From contig JAQWHM010000019.1 in assembly GCA_029249345.1 (NCBI GenBank), positions 154,663-218,662 of the forward strand: 64,000 nucleotides of DNA, in the 5' to 3' direction. The notes under the pieces were generated by a model. It made no database searches. It saw only the letters and a program-made list of their open reading frames with translations, and had not been told where the DNA came from. Shown piece after piece: positions 36,838-45,526 of this stretch (the first letter of the stretch is position 1; every line of letters begins with the position of its first letter). Both the position numbers and the translations under genes were made by a program. The DNA comes from UBA10348 sp002469915. Lineage in GTDB: Bacteria; Bacteroidota; Rhodothermia; Rhodothermales; UBA10348.

Positions 36838-37464
36838 CTAGTTAAAAGAGCGGGATCCGTCTGGCTGAAAAACGAAGTCAAACGTGATAAAGCGTGATTC
36901 TGAATCAAAACTTGGCACTTCGGGAAGTCCCTTGTAATAATTCACCATGCTCATCTTGGCAAAACGTCCATCTGCTGTGCGAATAAGGAGTACACGTCCC
37001 GGAATAGGCGTAATGGCATGTGTTGCAGGATCGTAGTTATACCATCCTTGACCTGATCCTGCTGGTACGGCAAAGCCTTCCGCTGAATCTTGCAACCATC
37101 CGGACTCAGGGGCAGCAGAAACTTCTGCAAACAGTCCATCTGCTACTTGAGCCGCTCCTTGACCTGGACCGCTGGTGCCACCATTCACGATGATACTCGT
37201 ACCCTTGAAGGCGATATCCCAGTTTGTGGTATTGGCTTCGGAGCTAGGAACAATCTTGTTTTCGGTTAGGCAGTAATAAGTAAATACGCCTGCTGAGAGG
37301 GGGCGTCCATCGCCATCGACTCCGGTGTAGGGGTCAGCTGGAATTTCCAAGACGCGTTCCGCGATTACGGGCTCGTTATCTATGGCAGAGGTACTGCTGT
37401 CGCAAGCCGAAAGAGAAATTGAAAGGCCAACGATTAATAGGTATGTAAAGGTTTTTTTAAACAT
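36838..37464 (-). CDS. hmuY: HmuY-family haem-binding lipoprotein
   Basis: 208 residues from the ATG at 37464; the frame is open to 37518 but the signal peptide fixes the start. Lipobox SISLSAC (Cys21). The HmuY-like core includes FTYYCLTENKIVP, TNWDIAFKGTSIIVNGGTSG and GRVLLIRTADGRFAKMSM. HmuY proteins capture haem at the cell surface and deliver it to the receptor HmuR. It lies 25 nt after a TonB receptor gene, which supports the assignment. Ligand residues (His or Met) cannot be assigned without a model. Confidence 0.83.
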   Translation of the reverse strand: MFKKTFTYLLIVGLSISLSACDSSTSAIDNEPVIAERVLEIPADPYTGVDGDGRPLSAGVFTYYCLTENKIVPSSEANTTNWDIAFKGTSIIVNGGTSGPGQGAAQVADGLFAEVSAAPESGWLQDSAEGFAVPAGSGQGWYNYDPATHAITPIPGRVLLIRTADGRFAKMSMVNYYKGLPEVPSFDSESRFITFDFVFQPDGSRSFN

Positions 37465-37489
37465 GGTTCTAATGGATTTGAGGTTCAAA

Positions 37490-39640
37490 TCAGTGGGTTG
37501 AAAACTGAAGGCCGACAAAGAATTGACGACCGGAAAGTGATGGCACGAACTGGGGATTGGTATATCCCCACATGTTGTTGACGCCCGTTTGAAGGGTTAG
37601 TCGGGTGCCAAAATCATGGTTGAATGTGGCGTTCCAAGTGGAAAATCCAGCTACGTACTCGGTGTCTGCATCGAGAATCAAGTTGCCATTCTGATCACCG
37701 TATCCGTACCGAGATCGAAAGGAGCCGCGCAGACGAACGCTGCTACGATCATCTTTTGAATTCCAAGCGACTTGGAGTGAGCCGCTATGCCGGGAACGGT
37801 TGAACAACCCCCCGTAGTCTGATCGGGTTAGCCGGAAGTCGCGACCGCCTTTCCGACCGTATACCCGACCGTCGGCGATGTCCGCTAGTACCGTGCGATC
37901 TTTAGCGTCCAAATACTGATATCCCAGAGAAAGGCTAACCTGGGCCAATGGCTTGATTCTGATTTCCGTGGTAAGGCCTTGCGTAAAAATCCTACTCAAA
38001 TTGACGTACGTAAATACCTGCTGACCATTTGGTTTGGCCGCGACCGGTAACGTCTCTATCAAGTCTTGAACATTGTTACGAAATAGGGAAATGTGAGCGT
38101 GCAACCTGCTCGTAACGTCAAAGTCAGTACTCACGTTGAATGCCCATGAGGACTCCGGAAGAATAGCAGAAAACGAAGATGGATCACTTAGAAAAGTCTG
38201 AATCTGGCCAAGAGATTCTAGGTCATTCAATGCTGATGTCACGTCTGCCGCCCCGACCACGGAGTATCCAGCAACTGCATTGGTGAAATCCATATACAAC
38301 TGTTGGAAACTAGGGGCTTTAAAACCCGACCCGACCGATGCGCGAAGTCTCAGGCTATTAGCTGCTTTGTACATGACAGCGGCCTTGGGAGTAAACCGCG
38401 TGCCGTAGTCTGTATGATAGTCTAGACGCGCACTCGAATTCAGCTGCAATGTGGGATGCAAAAACCACTGTTGCTGGGTAAACGCATACGTGGTTGAGTT
38501 CGAACGGGTACCGCCTGAAATACGGTCGGCTGTCACCTGCTCATAAATCACTCCTGCTCCGGTGTTCATAATGAGCCCGGAGGCTAATATGAGATCATGC
38601 TGGGCCTCCATTTTTTGATAACCCTGAGAAAACTGAATGGAGGATGTACCCTCCTGGTCTACGAGGATCGTGCGGGTATCAAATCCCGTTATATGGCTAC
38701 GAATGGTGACTCGATGAGCCCCCATGGGCTTCCAGGTCAATTCGGGTGAAAAAGAAAAGTCATCTTGATTAAGTCGTTCATCAAAAGACAATTCAACACC
38801 CGATTGATCGAATCCAATAACATTGGACTGGTTTTGGGAGGCAAAGCGTGCGCTAAGGGAGGAGGACAACGTCGGAGACCATTTCTGGCTAATCCTATTC
38901 GAAAGCGTATGGGTTACAAATCCAGGACCTGTCAATCCGATAACATCGGGGGAAAGATCATAGCCGTTTGATGCAAAGCGGTCATAATTGAGCCGAATGC
39001 CTAACCGTTTTCCTGCGCGTTCAGCGGAGAGCGTAGCATTTCGGGTTCCATTGGTCTGAACTCTGTATCCCGTGCTGGCAGCCCACGGAAGATTAGCTTC
39101 CCGTGTTCGAAGGTTGATGACTCCGGCCAGCGCTTCGCTGCCGTACAGTGAAGAGGACGGCCCTTGAACGATTTCAACACTTTCGATATCTGAGACAGCG
39201 AATCGGTCCAGGTCCAGCGTGCCGCCGTTTCGGCCGATTACAGGTTGCCCATCAATAAGAATGAGTGTGTACTCAGCATCAAATCCTTGGAGTTGTATTC
39301 CTGACCCGAAGTAGTGAACCTGAAGCATTCCTGGTTCTTCAGCCAGCAAATCAGACAACCGGAGTACTCCACGTTTTTTGATTTGCTCTGCCAGGAGCAC
39401 TTTGGTTGGAACGGGTACATCTCGGAGCGCTATCTCGGATCGAGTAGCCGTCACTACCATAATGGGTAGCTCTATGGTCCAAAGAGAATCGGGTGAGGGC
39501 GCCGTTCCTGTTGTCTGTCCCTGAGCGGGTAAAGAGAACCCGAATATGAGCAAACCGAACAAAAACGAGCTCGCCAAACGTGATGTTTGAGTCAAATACT
39601 GAGCAAATACTCCCAAAATAGGGTAAGAAGTGAGTATCAT
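37490..39640 (-). CDS. hmuR: TonB-dependent receptor, probable haem uptake (HmuR-like)
   Basis: A 716-residue receptor with a signal peptide (LPAQGQ), TonB box-like IMVVTATRSEIAL, plug (about 60-165; VPTKVLLAEQIKKRG, ILIDGQPVIGRNG, SSSLYGSEALAGVINLRT) and barrel (GFKAPSFQQLYMDF is the FRAP/NPNL-like region). Unlike the two larger receptors here it has no CarboxypepD_reg domain, the usual architecture of siderophore and haem receptors. Haem specificity rests mainly on the adjacent HmuY-like gene. Confidence 0.85.
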   Translation of the reverse strand: MILTSYPILGVFAQYLTQTSRLASSFLFGLLIFGFSLPAQGQTTGTAPSPDSLWTIELPIMVVTATRSEIALRDVPVPTKVLLAEQIKKRGVLRLSDLLAEEPGMLQVHYFGSGIQLQGFDAEYTLILIDGQPVIGRNGGTLDLDRFAVSDIESVEIVQGPSSSLYGSEALAGVINLRTREANLPWAASTGYRVQTNGTRNATLSAERAGKRLGIRLNYDRFASNGYDLSPDVIGLTGPGFVTHTLSNRISQKWSPTLSSSLSARFASQNQSNVIGFDQSGVELSFDERLNQDDFSFSPELTWKPMGAHRVTIRSHITGFDTRTILVDQEGTSSIQFSQGYQKMEAQHDLILASGLIMNTGAGVIYEQVTADRISGGTRSNSTTYAFTQQQWFLHPTLQLNSSARLDYHTDYGTRFTPKAAVMYKAANSLRLRASVGSGFKAPSFQQLYMDFTNAVAGYSVVGAADVTSALNDLESLGQIQTFLSDPSSFSAILPESSWAFNVSTDFDVTSRLHAHISLFRNNVQDLIETLPVAAKPNGQQVFTYVNLSRIFTQGLTTEIRIKPLAQVSLSLGYQYLDAKDRTVLADIADGRVYGRKGGRDFRLTRSDYGGLFNRSRHSGSLQVAWNSKDDRSSVRLRGSFRSRYGYGDQNGNLILDADTEYVAGFSTWNATFNHDFGTRLTLQTGVNNMWGYTNPQFVPSLSGRQFFVGLQFSTH

Positions 39641-39677
39641 AGGGCCAGGCGGATGGGTTATGACCTGTAATTGTCAG

Positions 39678-39725
39678 CAAATCTATACAATTGTGTATTT
39701 ATAATTATGCAGATGTATAGAATTG
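39678..39725. promoter_or_regulatory. Divergent promoter/operator between hmuR and the MerR-like gene
   Basis: An inverted repeat CTATACA (39683-39689) and TGTATAG (39714-39720) with a 24-nt spacer lies in the 117-base divergent gap. On the minus strand TAGATTTG (39685-39678) is a perfect Bacteroidota -7 element for hmuR and overlaps one operator arm; no TTG is found at -33, as expected for a regulated promoter. On the plus strand TAGAATTG (39718-39725), one mismatch from consensus, overlaps the other arm. An inner palindrome ACAATTGT is at 39687-39694. Confidence 0.6.
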
Positions 39726-39757
39726 ATTATGATTGTTTAGTTAAGAAGTAGATTAAG

Positions 39758-40390
39758 ATGTCAGATGTCTTGTTTTCATTGAAAGAAGCTTCCTCTCAAT
39801 TGGGAGTACATCCAGTTACGCTTAGGAGGTGGGCTGAAGGTGGAAAGATTGAAACCGTTCGGACCCCCGGCGGGCATAGACGCTTCTCGGAATCTGAAAT
39901 CAATAGATTGAAGATGCAGACTGAGGCACCCCAGTCAGAGACGATTGGGGAGCAACTCAGGGATAGTGCACTCACTTCAACGAGAGCCGATCTTGCAACG
40001 CACAGCGCAGGATGGATTGACTCGATCTCTCAAAAGGACAAAGAAGAAAAACGTCTTTTGGGCCGGCGTCTGATGGGGCTGTTGATGCAGTATGTCGCGA
40101 GTGAAGACGGGGATAGTGAAGACATCATGAATGAAGGTCGCGTTACAGCTCGCATATACGCTAAGAGCATCGTGATGAGTGGTATTTCTCTTCAGGATGC
40201 GCTTCGTGCAACTAACTTCTTCCGTGATCATATTTTGGAATCGGCAGTCGTTCTACCCGACACGGCCCGTCGAAGGCCAGAAGCCAACCAGAAAATGTTT
40301 CGCAAGTTGAATGAGTTCCTGAACGAAGTACAGCTTGTCATTGCCAATTGCTACGAGGCAATGGGCGCAGTCGGATACGAAGAAGATTAA
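39758..40390 (+). CDS. MerR-like regulator with C-terminal helical sensor-like domain
   Basis: A 210-residue protein. The N-terminal MerR/excisionase winged helix (about 1-55) reads LKEASSQLGVHPVTLRRWAE, then RTPGGHRRFSESEI. The C-terminal 140 residues are helical (ARIYAKSIVMSGISLQDALR, FRDHILESAV, LNEFLNEVQLVIANCYEAM) and resemble the helical bundle of RsbRD-type sensors rather than a MerR drug pocket. No metal-binding cysteines are evident. It is divergent from the haem-uptake pair and 2 nt before mnmA. Confidence 0.82.
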   Translation: MSDVLFSLKEASSQLGVHPVTLRRWAEGGKIETVRTPGGHRRFSESEINRLKMQTEAPQSETIGEQLRDSALTSTRADLATHSAGWIDSISQKDKEEKRLLGRRLMGLLMQYVASEDGDSEDIMNEGRVTARIYAKSIVMSGISLQDALRATNFFRDHILESAVVLPDTARRRPEANQKMFRKLNEFLNEVQLVIANCYEAMGAVGYEED

Positions 40391-40392
40391 TT

Positions 40393-41511
40393 ATGGCATC
40401 TAAAGGGAAAGTACTTGTGGCCATGAGCGGTGGTGTGGATTCGTCCGTAGCAGCCGTCATGTTGAAAGAAGAGGGCTACGAAGTAGTCGGCATCACTATG
40501 AAAACCTGGGACTATACCGGTAGCGGAGGACGGACCGGAAAAGAAATCGGGTGCTGCACGCTGGAGTCCATGAATGACGCTAGAGCCATCGGTATTAAAT
40601 ACGATTTTCCGCACTTCATTGTTGATATCAGGAAGGAGTTCGGAGACTGGGTTATTGAGCGGTTCACTGATGAGTACATGGCTGGTCGAACGCCCAATCC
40701 ATGTGTTTTGTGCAATACCCATATCAAATGGGAATCCCTTATGCGACGGGCAGATGATTTGGGATGTGAGTTTATTGCCACTGGACATTATGCCCGGTTA
40801 CGCCAAGAAGGAGGGCGGCAGGTGCTCATGAAGGGCCTAGATCATAACAAAGATCAAAGTTATGCCCTTTGGGGAGTGTCTCAAGAAAATCTGGCTCGAA
40901 CTATTTTTCCGTTGGGCAATCTGACCAAACCAGAGATTCGCAAGATGGCTGCTGATTTTGGTCTTGATGAGGTTGCAAACAAGCCGGATTCGTACGAGAT
41001 CTGCTTTGTACCTGATAATAATTATCGTCGATTTTTGCGCGACAGAGTACCAGATATGGATGCCCGAGCGGGAAAGGGGTCGTTTGTGAGATCGTCGGGT
41101 GAAGTGATCGGAACTCATGAAGGATATCCGTTCTATACGATCGGGCAGCGACACGGGCTTGGATTGGCTCTGGGAGATCCGATTTACGTTACCAAAATTG
41201 ATGCGGAGACCAACATTGTCACGGTCGGTCCGAAGGAAGAACTACTGGGGTCAGGATTGGCTGCTGGACAGATCAATTTTATTAAGTATGCGGACCTTAA
41301 AACGGAGACGGCTGCAATCGGTAAGATTCGGTATAAAGACGAGGGATCACCCTGCGTTGTCTGGCAGGAGGATGACGTACTCAAAGTGCGTTTTGCTGAG
41401 CCTAGAAGGGCTATTACACCCGGTCAAGCGGTCGTCGTGTACGAAGGAGAAGATGTGCTGGGCGGAGCTTGGATAAAGCATGTAGAAGAAGGGAGTAGTT
41501 CGGGAGCATAG
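40393..41511 (+). CDS. mnmA: tRNA-specific 2-thiouridylase
   Basis: 372 residues from the ATG at 40393, 2 nt after the previous stop. The PP-loop VAMSGGVDSSVAAVMLKEEG is followed by MAGRTPNPCVLCN (first catalytic Cys), ATGHYARL, KDQSYALWGV and SYEICFVPDN (second catalytic Cys). It thiolates U34 of tRNA-Lys, -Glu and -Gln. The C-terminal beta-barrels and the length are normal. Confidence 0.97.
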   Translation: MASKGKVLVAMSGGVDSSVAAVMLKEEGYEVVGITMKTWDYTGSGGRTGKEIGCCTLESMNDARAIGIKYDFPHFIVDIRKEFGDWVIERFTDEYMAGRTPNPCVLCNTHIKWESLMRRADDLGCEFIATGHYARLRQEGGRQVLMKGLDHNKDQSYALWGVSQENLARTIFPLGNLTKPEIRKMAADFGLDEVANKPDSYEICFVPDNNYRRFLRDRVPDMDARAGKGSFVRSSGEVIGTHEGYPFYTIGQRHGLGLALGDPIYVTKIDAETNIVTVGPKEELLGSGLAAGQINFIKYADLKTETAAIGKIRYKDEGSPCVVWQEDDVLKVRFAEPRRAITPGQAVVVYEGEDVLGGAWIKHVEEGSSSGA

Positions 41512-41602
41512 AACCCGAACGATAGGACGTAAAAAATTTAGCGACTTGTATTAAGAGATATGTGCTGGTAGCCGATCTATTTAGGGTAACCCAGCTCATA
41601 AT

Positions 41603-43414
41603 ATGTTTACCCAAGAATTTGCCGTTGCATGGCCTTATTTCGTTTCTAGTGCAGTCGCGTTAGGAATGGCGGGTCAGGTATTCGTTCGGAAACGAAATGT
41701 CTTCGCTAACTACTTCATCTTGATGATGGTAGCGGCTGGAGGATGGTCCTTGTTTTCCGGTATTCACCTTCTTGTGAGTTCATTCGCTGCCAAGGTGTTT
41801 TGGTCTGATGCCAAGTTCCTCTTTATAACTACCCTTCCTGTTTTCTGGATACTTCTTGCTTCGGTTTTTGCGGGATCAAACAGATGTATTAGCTCGAAAA
41901 AAATCGCGCTATTGTTCGTCATTCCAGCTCTTACCGTCCTTTTAATTGCGACGAATTCGTACCACAATTTAGTCTTCCGAAATGTGTCCCCGTTGCAGAC
42001 TGAGCTGTTTACCTCGCTCAGTCGAGAGTTTGGTACGTGGTTTTGGATTCATACGATGTATTCCTATGCATTGATCATGTCTGGAGTGGTGCTTTTTATT
42101 CGAAGTATGATCCGTAACAGCGGCTCTCTGAGAATTCAGGCTACGATTATGACGGGCGGATCACTCGTTCCATTAGTTTTCAATGCCATTTACCTAAGTA
42201 ACGCGGAAGCATTTTACTTTCTTGATTTTACGTCTGTAGTGTTTGCAGTTACCGGTTTTTTTTATTGGATAGGCTTGTTTAAGTATCGGATGCTAGATCT
42301 TATTCCGATTGCGCGGGAGGAGATTTTTCGATCCATGGGAGATGCCGTATGTGTCGTGGATACAGATGACACCGTCGTTGATATTAATGAAATTGCTATC
42401 TCCTATACCTCTGAGCCAGATGTAGCGATCGTGGGCCGTCCGCTTGACGAAGTGTTTCCGTTCTTGGATGAGATCGACCCATCGTGTAATGAAGTCCTTA
42501 TCCAGCGAGAATCTGGTCCTCTATGGCACTCGGTAAAGGTTCAAGACATCATTAACTCGCGAGGAGAAGTCGAGGGACGCATCATAGTCCTTCGGAATGT
42601 GGATGATCGTAAGGTGGTTGAGCTACAGCTACAAGAGGCTAAGAACAAGGCAGAAGAACTTTCTCTGCTGAAATCGGCTTTCCTAACAAGCATGAGCCAC
42701 GATGTTCGTACGCCGCTGACTGGAATCATCGGGTTATCCCAGATACTAGCCGGAGAAGTGGCGGGAGAGCAAAAGGAACTGGCTGTGATGATTCAGGAGA
42801 GTGGGTCTAAGCTGCTAAAGCTGTTGAACTCGCTGCTGTCTGTGGCTCACCTTTCAGCTGGTACATTGGATTTACATCGTGAAAAGCTGAACATGGTGGA
42901 GCTATCTCATTATGTGCTGAATCAGATTGAGCCAGAGATTTCGAAAAAGAAGGTAGAGTTGCGAGTGACGCTACCGGATGAGTTTCTTGAGGCGTATCAC
43001 GATTATGGCCATCTCACACACGCATTGACTCATATTCTAGATCACGCAATTCGATATACCGAAACAGGTAGCATACAGTTTGACTTGAGACGTGAGCAAA
43101 ACGACGTCATTTTTCGGATTATAGATACCGGTAGGGGATTTGAGCCGGCGTTCGTACGCTCGATACGCGAACCTATTAATTCGGTGAACCTAGCTGAGTT
43201 CGGGCTCAATAATAACTCAGGGTTGGGCTTGCGAGTTGCAAATGGTCTTCTTGAAGAACTTGGAGGAACGTTGGAGATTCGCTCAGAAGTCGGCGTTGGC
43301 TCAACCTTTACTGCTCGTCTTCCCGTCATGAATAGACATCGTTCTTCAGATCGGCCTACTCAGACCAAAGAGTCTCCACATCGTCAGCAATCCCCAGTCC
43401 CTTCGACCTCTTAA
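41603..43414 (+). CDS. 7TM-PAS histidine kinase with degenerate N-box
   Basis: A 603-residue membrane kinase. Seven hydrophobic segments (about 10-225) resemble the 7TM histidine-kinase sensor module. A PAS domain follows (about 235-345; GDAVCVVDTDDTVVDINE), then HisKA with phosphoacceptor His366 (SMSHDVRTPLTGIIGLSQIL) and an ATPase domain. The N-box reads HALTHILDHAIRYT: His477 and His481 stand where Asn normally coordinates Mg-ATP. The G1 (DTGRGFEP) and G2 (GLGLRVANGLLEELGG) boxes look normal. There is no adjacent response regulator. Its last 59 nt overlap the convergent epimerase gene. Confidence 0.88.
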   Translation: MFTQEFAVAWPYFVSSAVALGMAGQVFVRKRNVFANYFILMMVAAGGWSLFSGIHLLVSSFAAKVFWSDAKFLFITTLPVFWILLASVFAGSNRCISSKKIALLFVIPALTVLLIATNSYHNLVFRNVSPLQTELFTSLSREFGTWFWIHTMYSYALIMSGVVLFIRSMIRNSGSLRIQATIMTGGSLVPLVFNAIYLSNAEAFYFLDFTSVVFAVTGFFYWIGLFKYRMLDLIPIAREEIFRSMGDAVCVVDTDDTVVDINEIAISYTSEPDVAIVGRPLDEVFPFLDEIDPSCNEVLIQRESGPLWHSVKVQDIINSRGEVEGRIIVLRNVDDRKVVELQLQEAKNKAEELSLLKSAFLTSMSHDVRTPLTGIIGLSQILAGEVAGEQKELAVMIQESGSKLLKLLNSLLSVAHLSAGTLDLHREKLNMVELSHYVLNQIEPEISKKKVELRVTLPDEFLEAYHDYGHLTHALTHILDHAIRYTETGSIQFDLRREQNDVIFRIIDTGRGFEPAFVRSIREPINSVNLAEFGLNNNSGLGLRVANGLLEELGGTLEIRSEVGVGSTFTARLPVMNRHRSSDRPTQTKESPHRQQSPVPSTS

Positions 43415-44429
43415 CGTTCAGTTTCCCATCTGAAAGGGATACAAGCGTTTCAAAAGGGTCTTCTAATAAGTCTAGATGACCGTCTAGGTCATAGTATTGT
43501 ACGTTAGGCCGCGCAGCGCCGAAGTGCAAAGCGGCAGCAATAGACAGCGCAGACTCGTCCATACATCCCAGCATGGTGCGAACGCCTCCATCAAGTGCAA
43601 TCTGGTCAATCTTGATTGCGGCAGCTAGCCCTCCCATTTTTTGTAGCTTGATGTTGATCAGGGCCGCTGATTGGCCGTCTACAATGCGCTTGGCATCCTC
43701 TATGGTCTGCACCGATTCATCTGCCATCACTGGAATAGAAGTAGATTCTGTGGCCGCGCGAAGAAGATTCAGATCATCCTTTGGCGTCGGTTGCTCGAGA
43801 TACTTGAGATCCAGAGAACTCGCCACTGCTTCGAGCGCGGCCACATCCTGAACGCTATATCCTTGGTTGGCATCCAACGCAATCCAGCATTTTTCTCCAA
43901 GTTCTTCATGCAAGGCTTGCAGTCGTTCCAGATCTACTCCGATGTCATGTCCCCCTTTTATTTTCAAGAAGGTGAACCCTTCCTGAAAGAGTGCTTGGGC
44001 TCGTTGGAGCGTTTCTTCAACATTCATTATTCCGATCGTAACACTTGTTACTACGGGTTGAAAACGAGCTTTTGAGCCCTTTAACCACTCGCCAACGGAT
44101 AAGTCTTGGGATTTTGAAAGTAGATCGGCTAGTGCTAAGTCAAGCGCGGTCTGAGCAGATGGTGTCGCTGCGTACGTGTTGAGCAGAACGTCCGATGGTG
44201 CACAGCCGATTATATCTTTTGCAATCTGATTCAACGCCAACCGGGACATCTCATTCGTTTCTCCCGTAACGCCAAAAGCGGGTGCAGCACAACCGATACC
44301 CGTCGCCCCAGCGTCCGTCTGAATTATCAAGAAGTGATTCGTGACATCCGTAATGGTTTCATACGCAATGGTATACGGTATACTAAGAGGCACAGCTAGA
44401 GTGCGTACCGTTGCCTTCGAGATCATCAT
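43356..44429 (-). CDS. L-Ala-D/L-Glu-type dipeptide epimerase (enolase superfamily)
   Basis: A 357-residue muconate-lactonising-enzyme-subgroup protein. The catalytic KxK lies in FTFLKIKGGHD, metal ligands in WIALDANQGYS, LEQPTP and VMADESVQT, and the second base in INIKLQKMGGL. Dipeptide epimerases interconvert L-Ala-D-Glu and L-Ala-L-Glu during murein peptide recycling; the exact dipeptide cannot be read by eye. It overlaps the upstream DUF1611 gene by 4 nt (ATGA), so they form an operon. Its C-terminal coding end lies antisense to the 7TM kinase gene. Confidence 0.9.
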   Translation of the reverse strand: MMISKATVRTLAVPLSIPYTIAYETITDVTNHFLIIQTDAGATGIGCAAPAFGVTGETNEMSRLALNQIAKDIIGCAPSDVLLNTYAATPSAQTALDLALADLLSKSQDLSVGEWLKGSKARFQPVVTSVTIGIMNVEETLQRAQALFQEGFTFLKIKGGHDIGVDLERLQALHEELGEKCWIALDANQGYSVQDVAALEAVASSLDLKYLEQPTPKDDLNLLRAATESTSIPVMADESVQTIEDAKRIVDGQSAALINIKLQKMGGLAAAIKIDQIALDGGVRTMLGCMDESALSIAAALHFGAARPNVQYYDLDGHLDLLEDPFETLVSLSDGKLNVKRSKGLGIADDVETLWSE

Positions 44430-45526
44430 GTTGGCTCTGAGTCCCCAATGGGGTTTCGTGTACGAAGACGCTCTTCTATCTGCGTAATTAGACGATCACA
44501 TCCTTCTGCAAACACATCGACTGCGGGCCGGTCAAACTGGGCTTCGTAGGTGCGACAAATGGAGTCGGCTTCAGAGGGCGTCAATCCCTTCGCGTTAATA
44601 GTTAGGGCGGTAACCGATCGACCAGATAAAAGCTCTAGTGCGTCAATCTGCCTTTGCATCGCAGGCATGGGTAGGTCTTCAAATCCGTCAAACGTTTTTC
44701 GAGCCGGCACGTCTTGAAGAAGAAGAACATCTGGCTTCACGGATGCAATCAGCTCGAGGCCACCCGGATATGCCGGATGTAACAAGGCCCCCTGACCTTC
44801 CACAACTACCACGTCTGGCGCCGCTTCTTGCCAAGCGCGACGAACCACGTGCTCTATTTCTCCGGCCACGAAATCATTGACAAGCGAGTCCAGTCGAATA
44901 CCAAATCGGGCTCCTTGCATCCATGCCGTCTGGCCCGTTCCAATCATCTCAGCAGAATACCCCTTTTCGACAAGTGCATTCCTGAGGATCCACGCCGTTG
45001 TACGTTTGCCTGAAGCTGAATCGGTACCAAGAATCAGGACCCTTACAGATTTCACTTCATCAATCTTCCCCTCATAAAAGTGGAGATCAGAGCGGTGGGG
45101 AGGTTGTCTTACGTCGGTTAGAGAGACAGAGTGACGCTCGGCCAATTCAACAAATTCCGCATCCTCATTCAAAAAAACATGAAGTCCAGAAACCACATTC
45201 AAGCCGTGTGTGATAGCTCTTGCTACGGCAATTCGAGCATGATCTGGCAGTACGCCACCGTCGGTAGCTAAACCAACGACAAAAGTGCCTTGTCGCTCGG
45301 GCATTAAGTCTAACGCCTCCGTAAGTGTCGCTAGAATGGGGATTCCGTTTGGTTGCCCATCCAGGAAATCACCGGCATCTTCTCCTGCATAGACTGGATC
45401 GACTACGGCTTTTACGTCAAACCGTTCGGTAAATCGAATGAGGCCATGGGCCGTTTTTCCACGGGTCGAGTCCATGCAATGCGCACAGTACACGATGGCC
45501 GGTTGAGGTGTTGTTGGGGTAGACAT
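44426..45526 (-). CDS. DUF1611-family protein (P-loop domain)
   Basis: A 366-residue protein with an N-terminal Rossmann-like part (about 10-130; KAVVDPVYAGEDAGDFLDG) and a C-terminal P-loop part (about 150-350; GTDSASGKRTTAWIL and VVVEGQGALLHPAYPGG). DUF1611 proteins often neighbour dipeptide epimerases, so a role in dipeptide or murein-fragment metabolism is likely, but I know of no settled biochemical reaction. It begins immediately after the DAHP synthase stop and is coupled to the epimerase. Confidence 0.85.
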   Translation of the reverse strand: MSTPTTPQPAIVYCAHCMDSTRGKTAHGLIRFTERFDVKAVVDPVYAGEDAGDFLDGQPNGIPILATLTEALDLMPERQGTFVVGLATDGGVLPDHARIAVARAITHGLNVVSGLHVFLNEDAEFVELAERHSVSLTDVRQPPHRSDLHFYEGKIDEVKSVRVLILGTDSASGKRTTAWILRNALVEKGYSAEMIGTGQTAWMQGARFGIRLDSLVNDFVAGEIEHVVRRAWQEAAPDVVVVEGQGALLHPAYPGGLELIASVKPDVLLLQDVPARKTFDGFEDLPMPAMQRQIDALELLSGRSVTALTINAKGLTPSEADSICRTYEAQFDRPAVDVFAEGCDRLITQIEERLRTRNPIGDSEPT

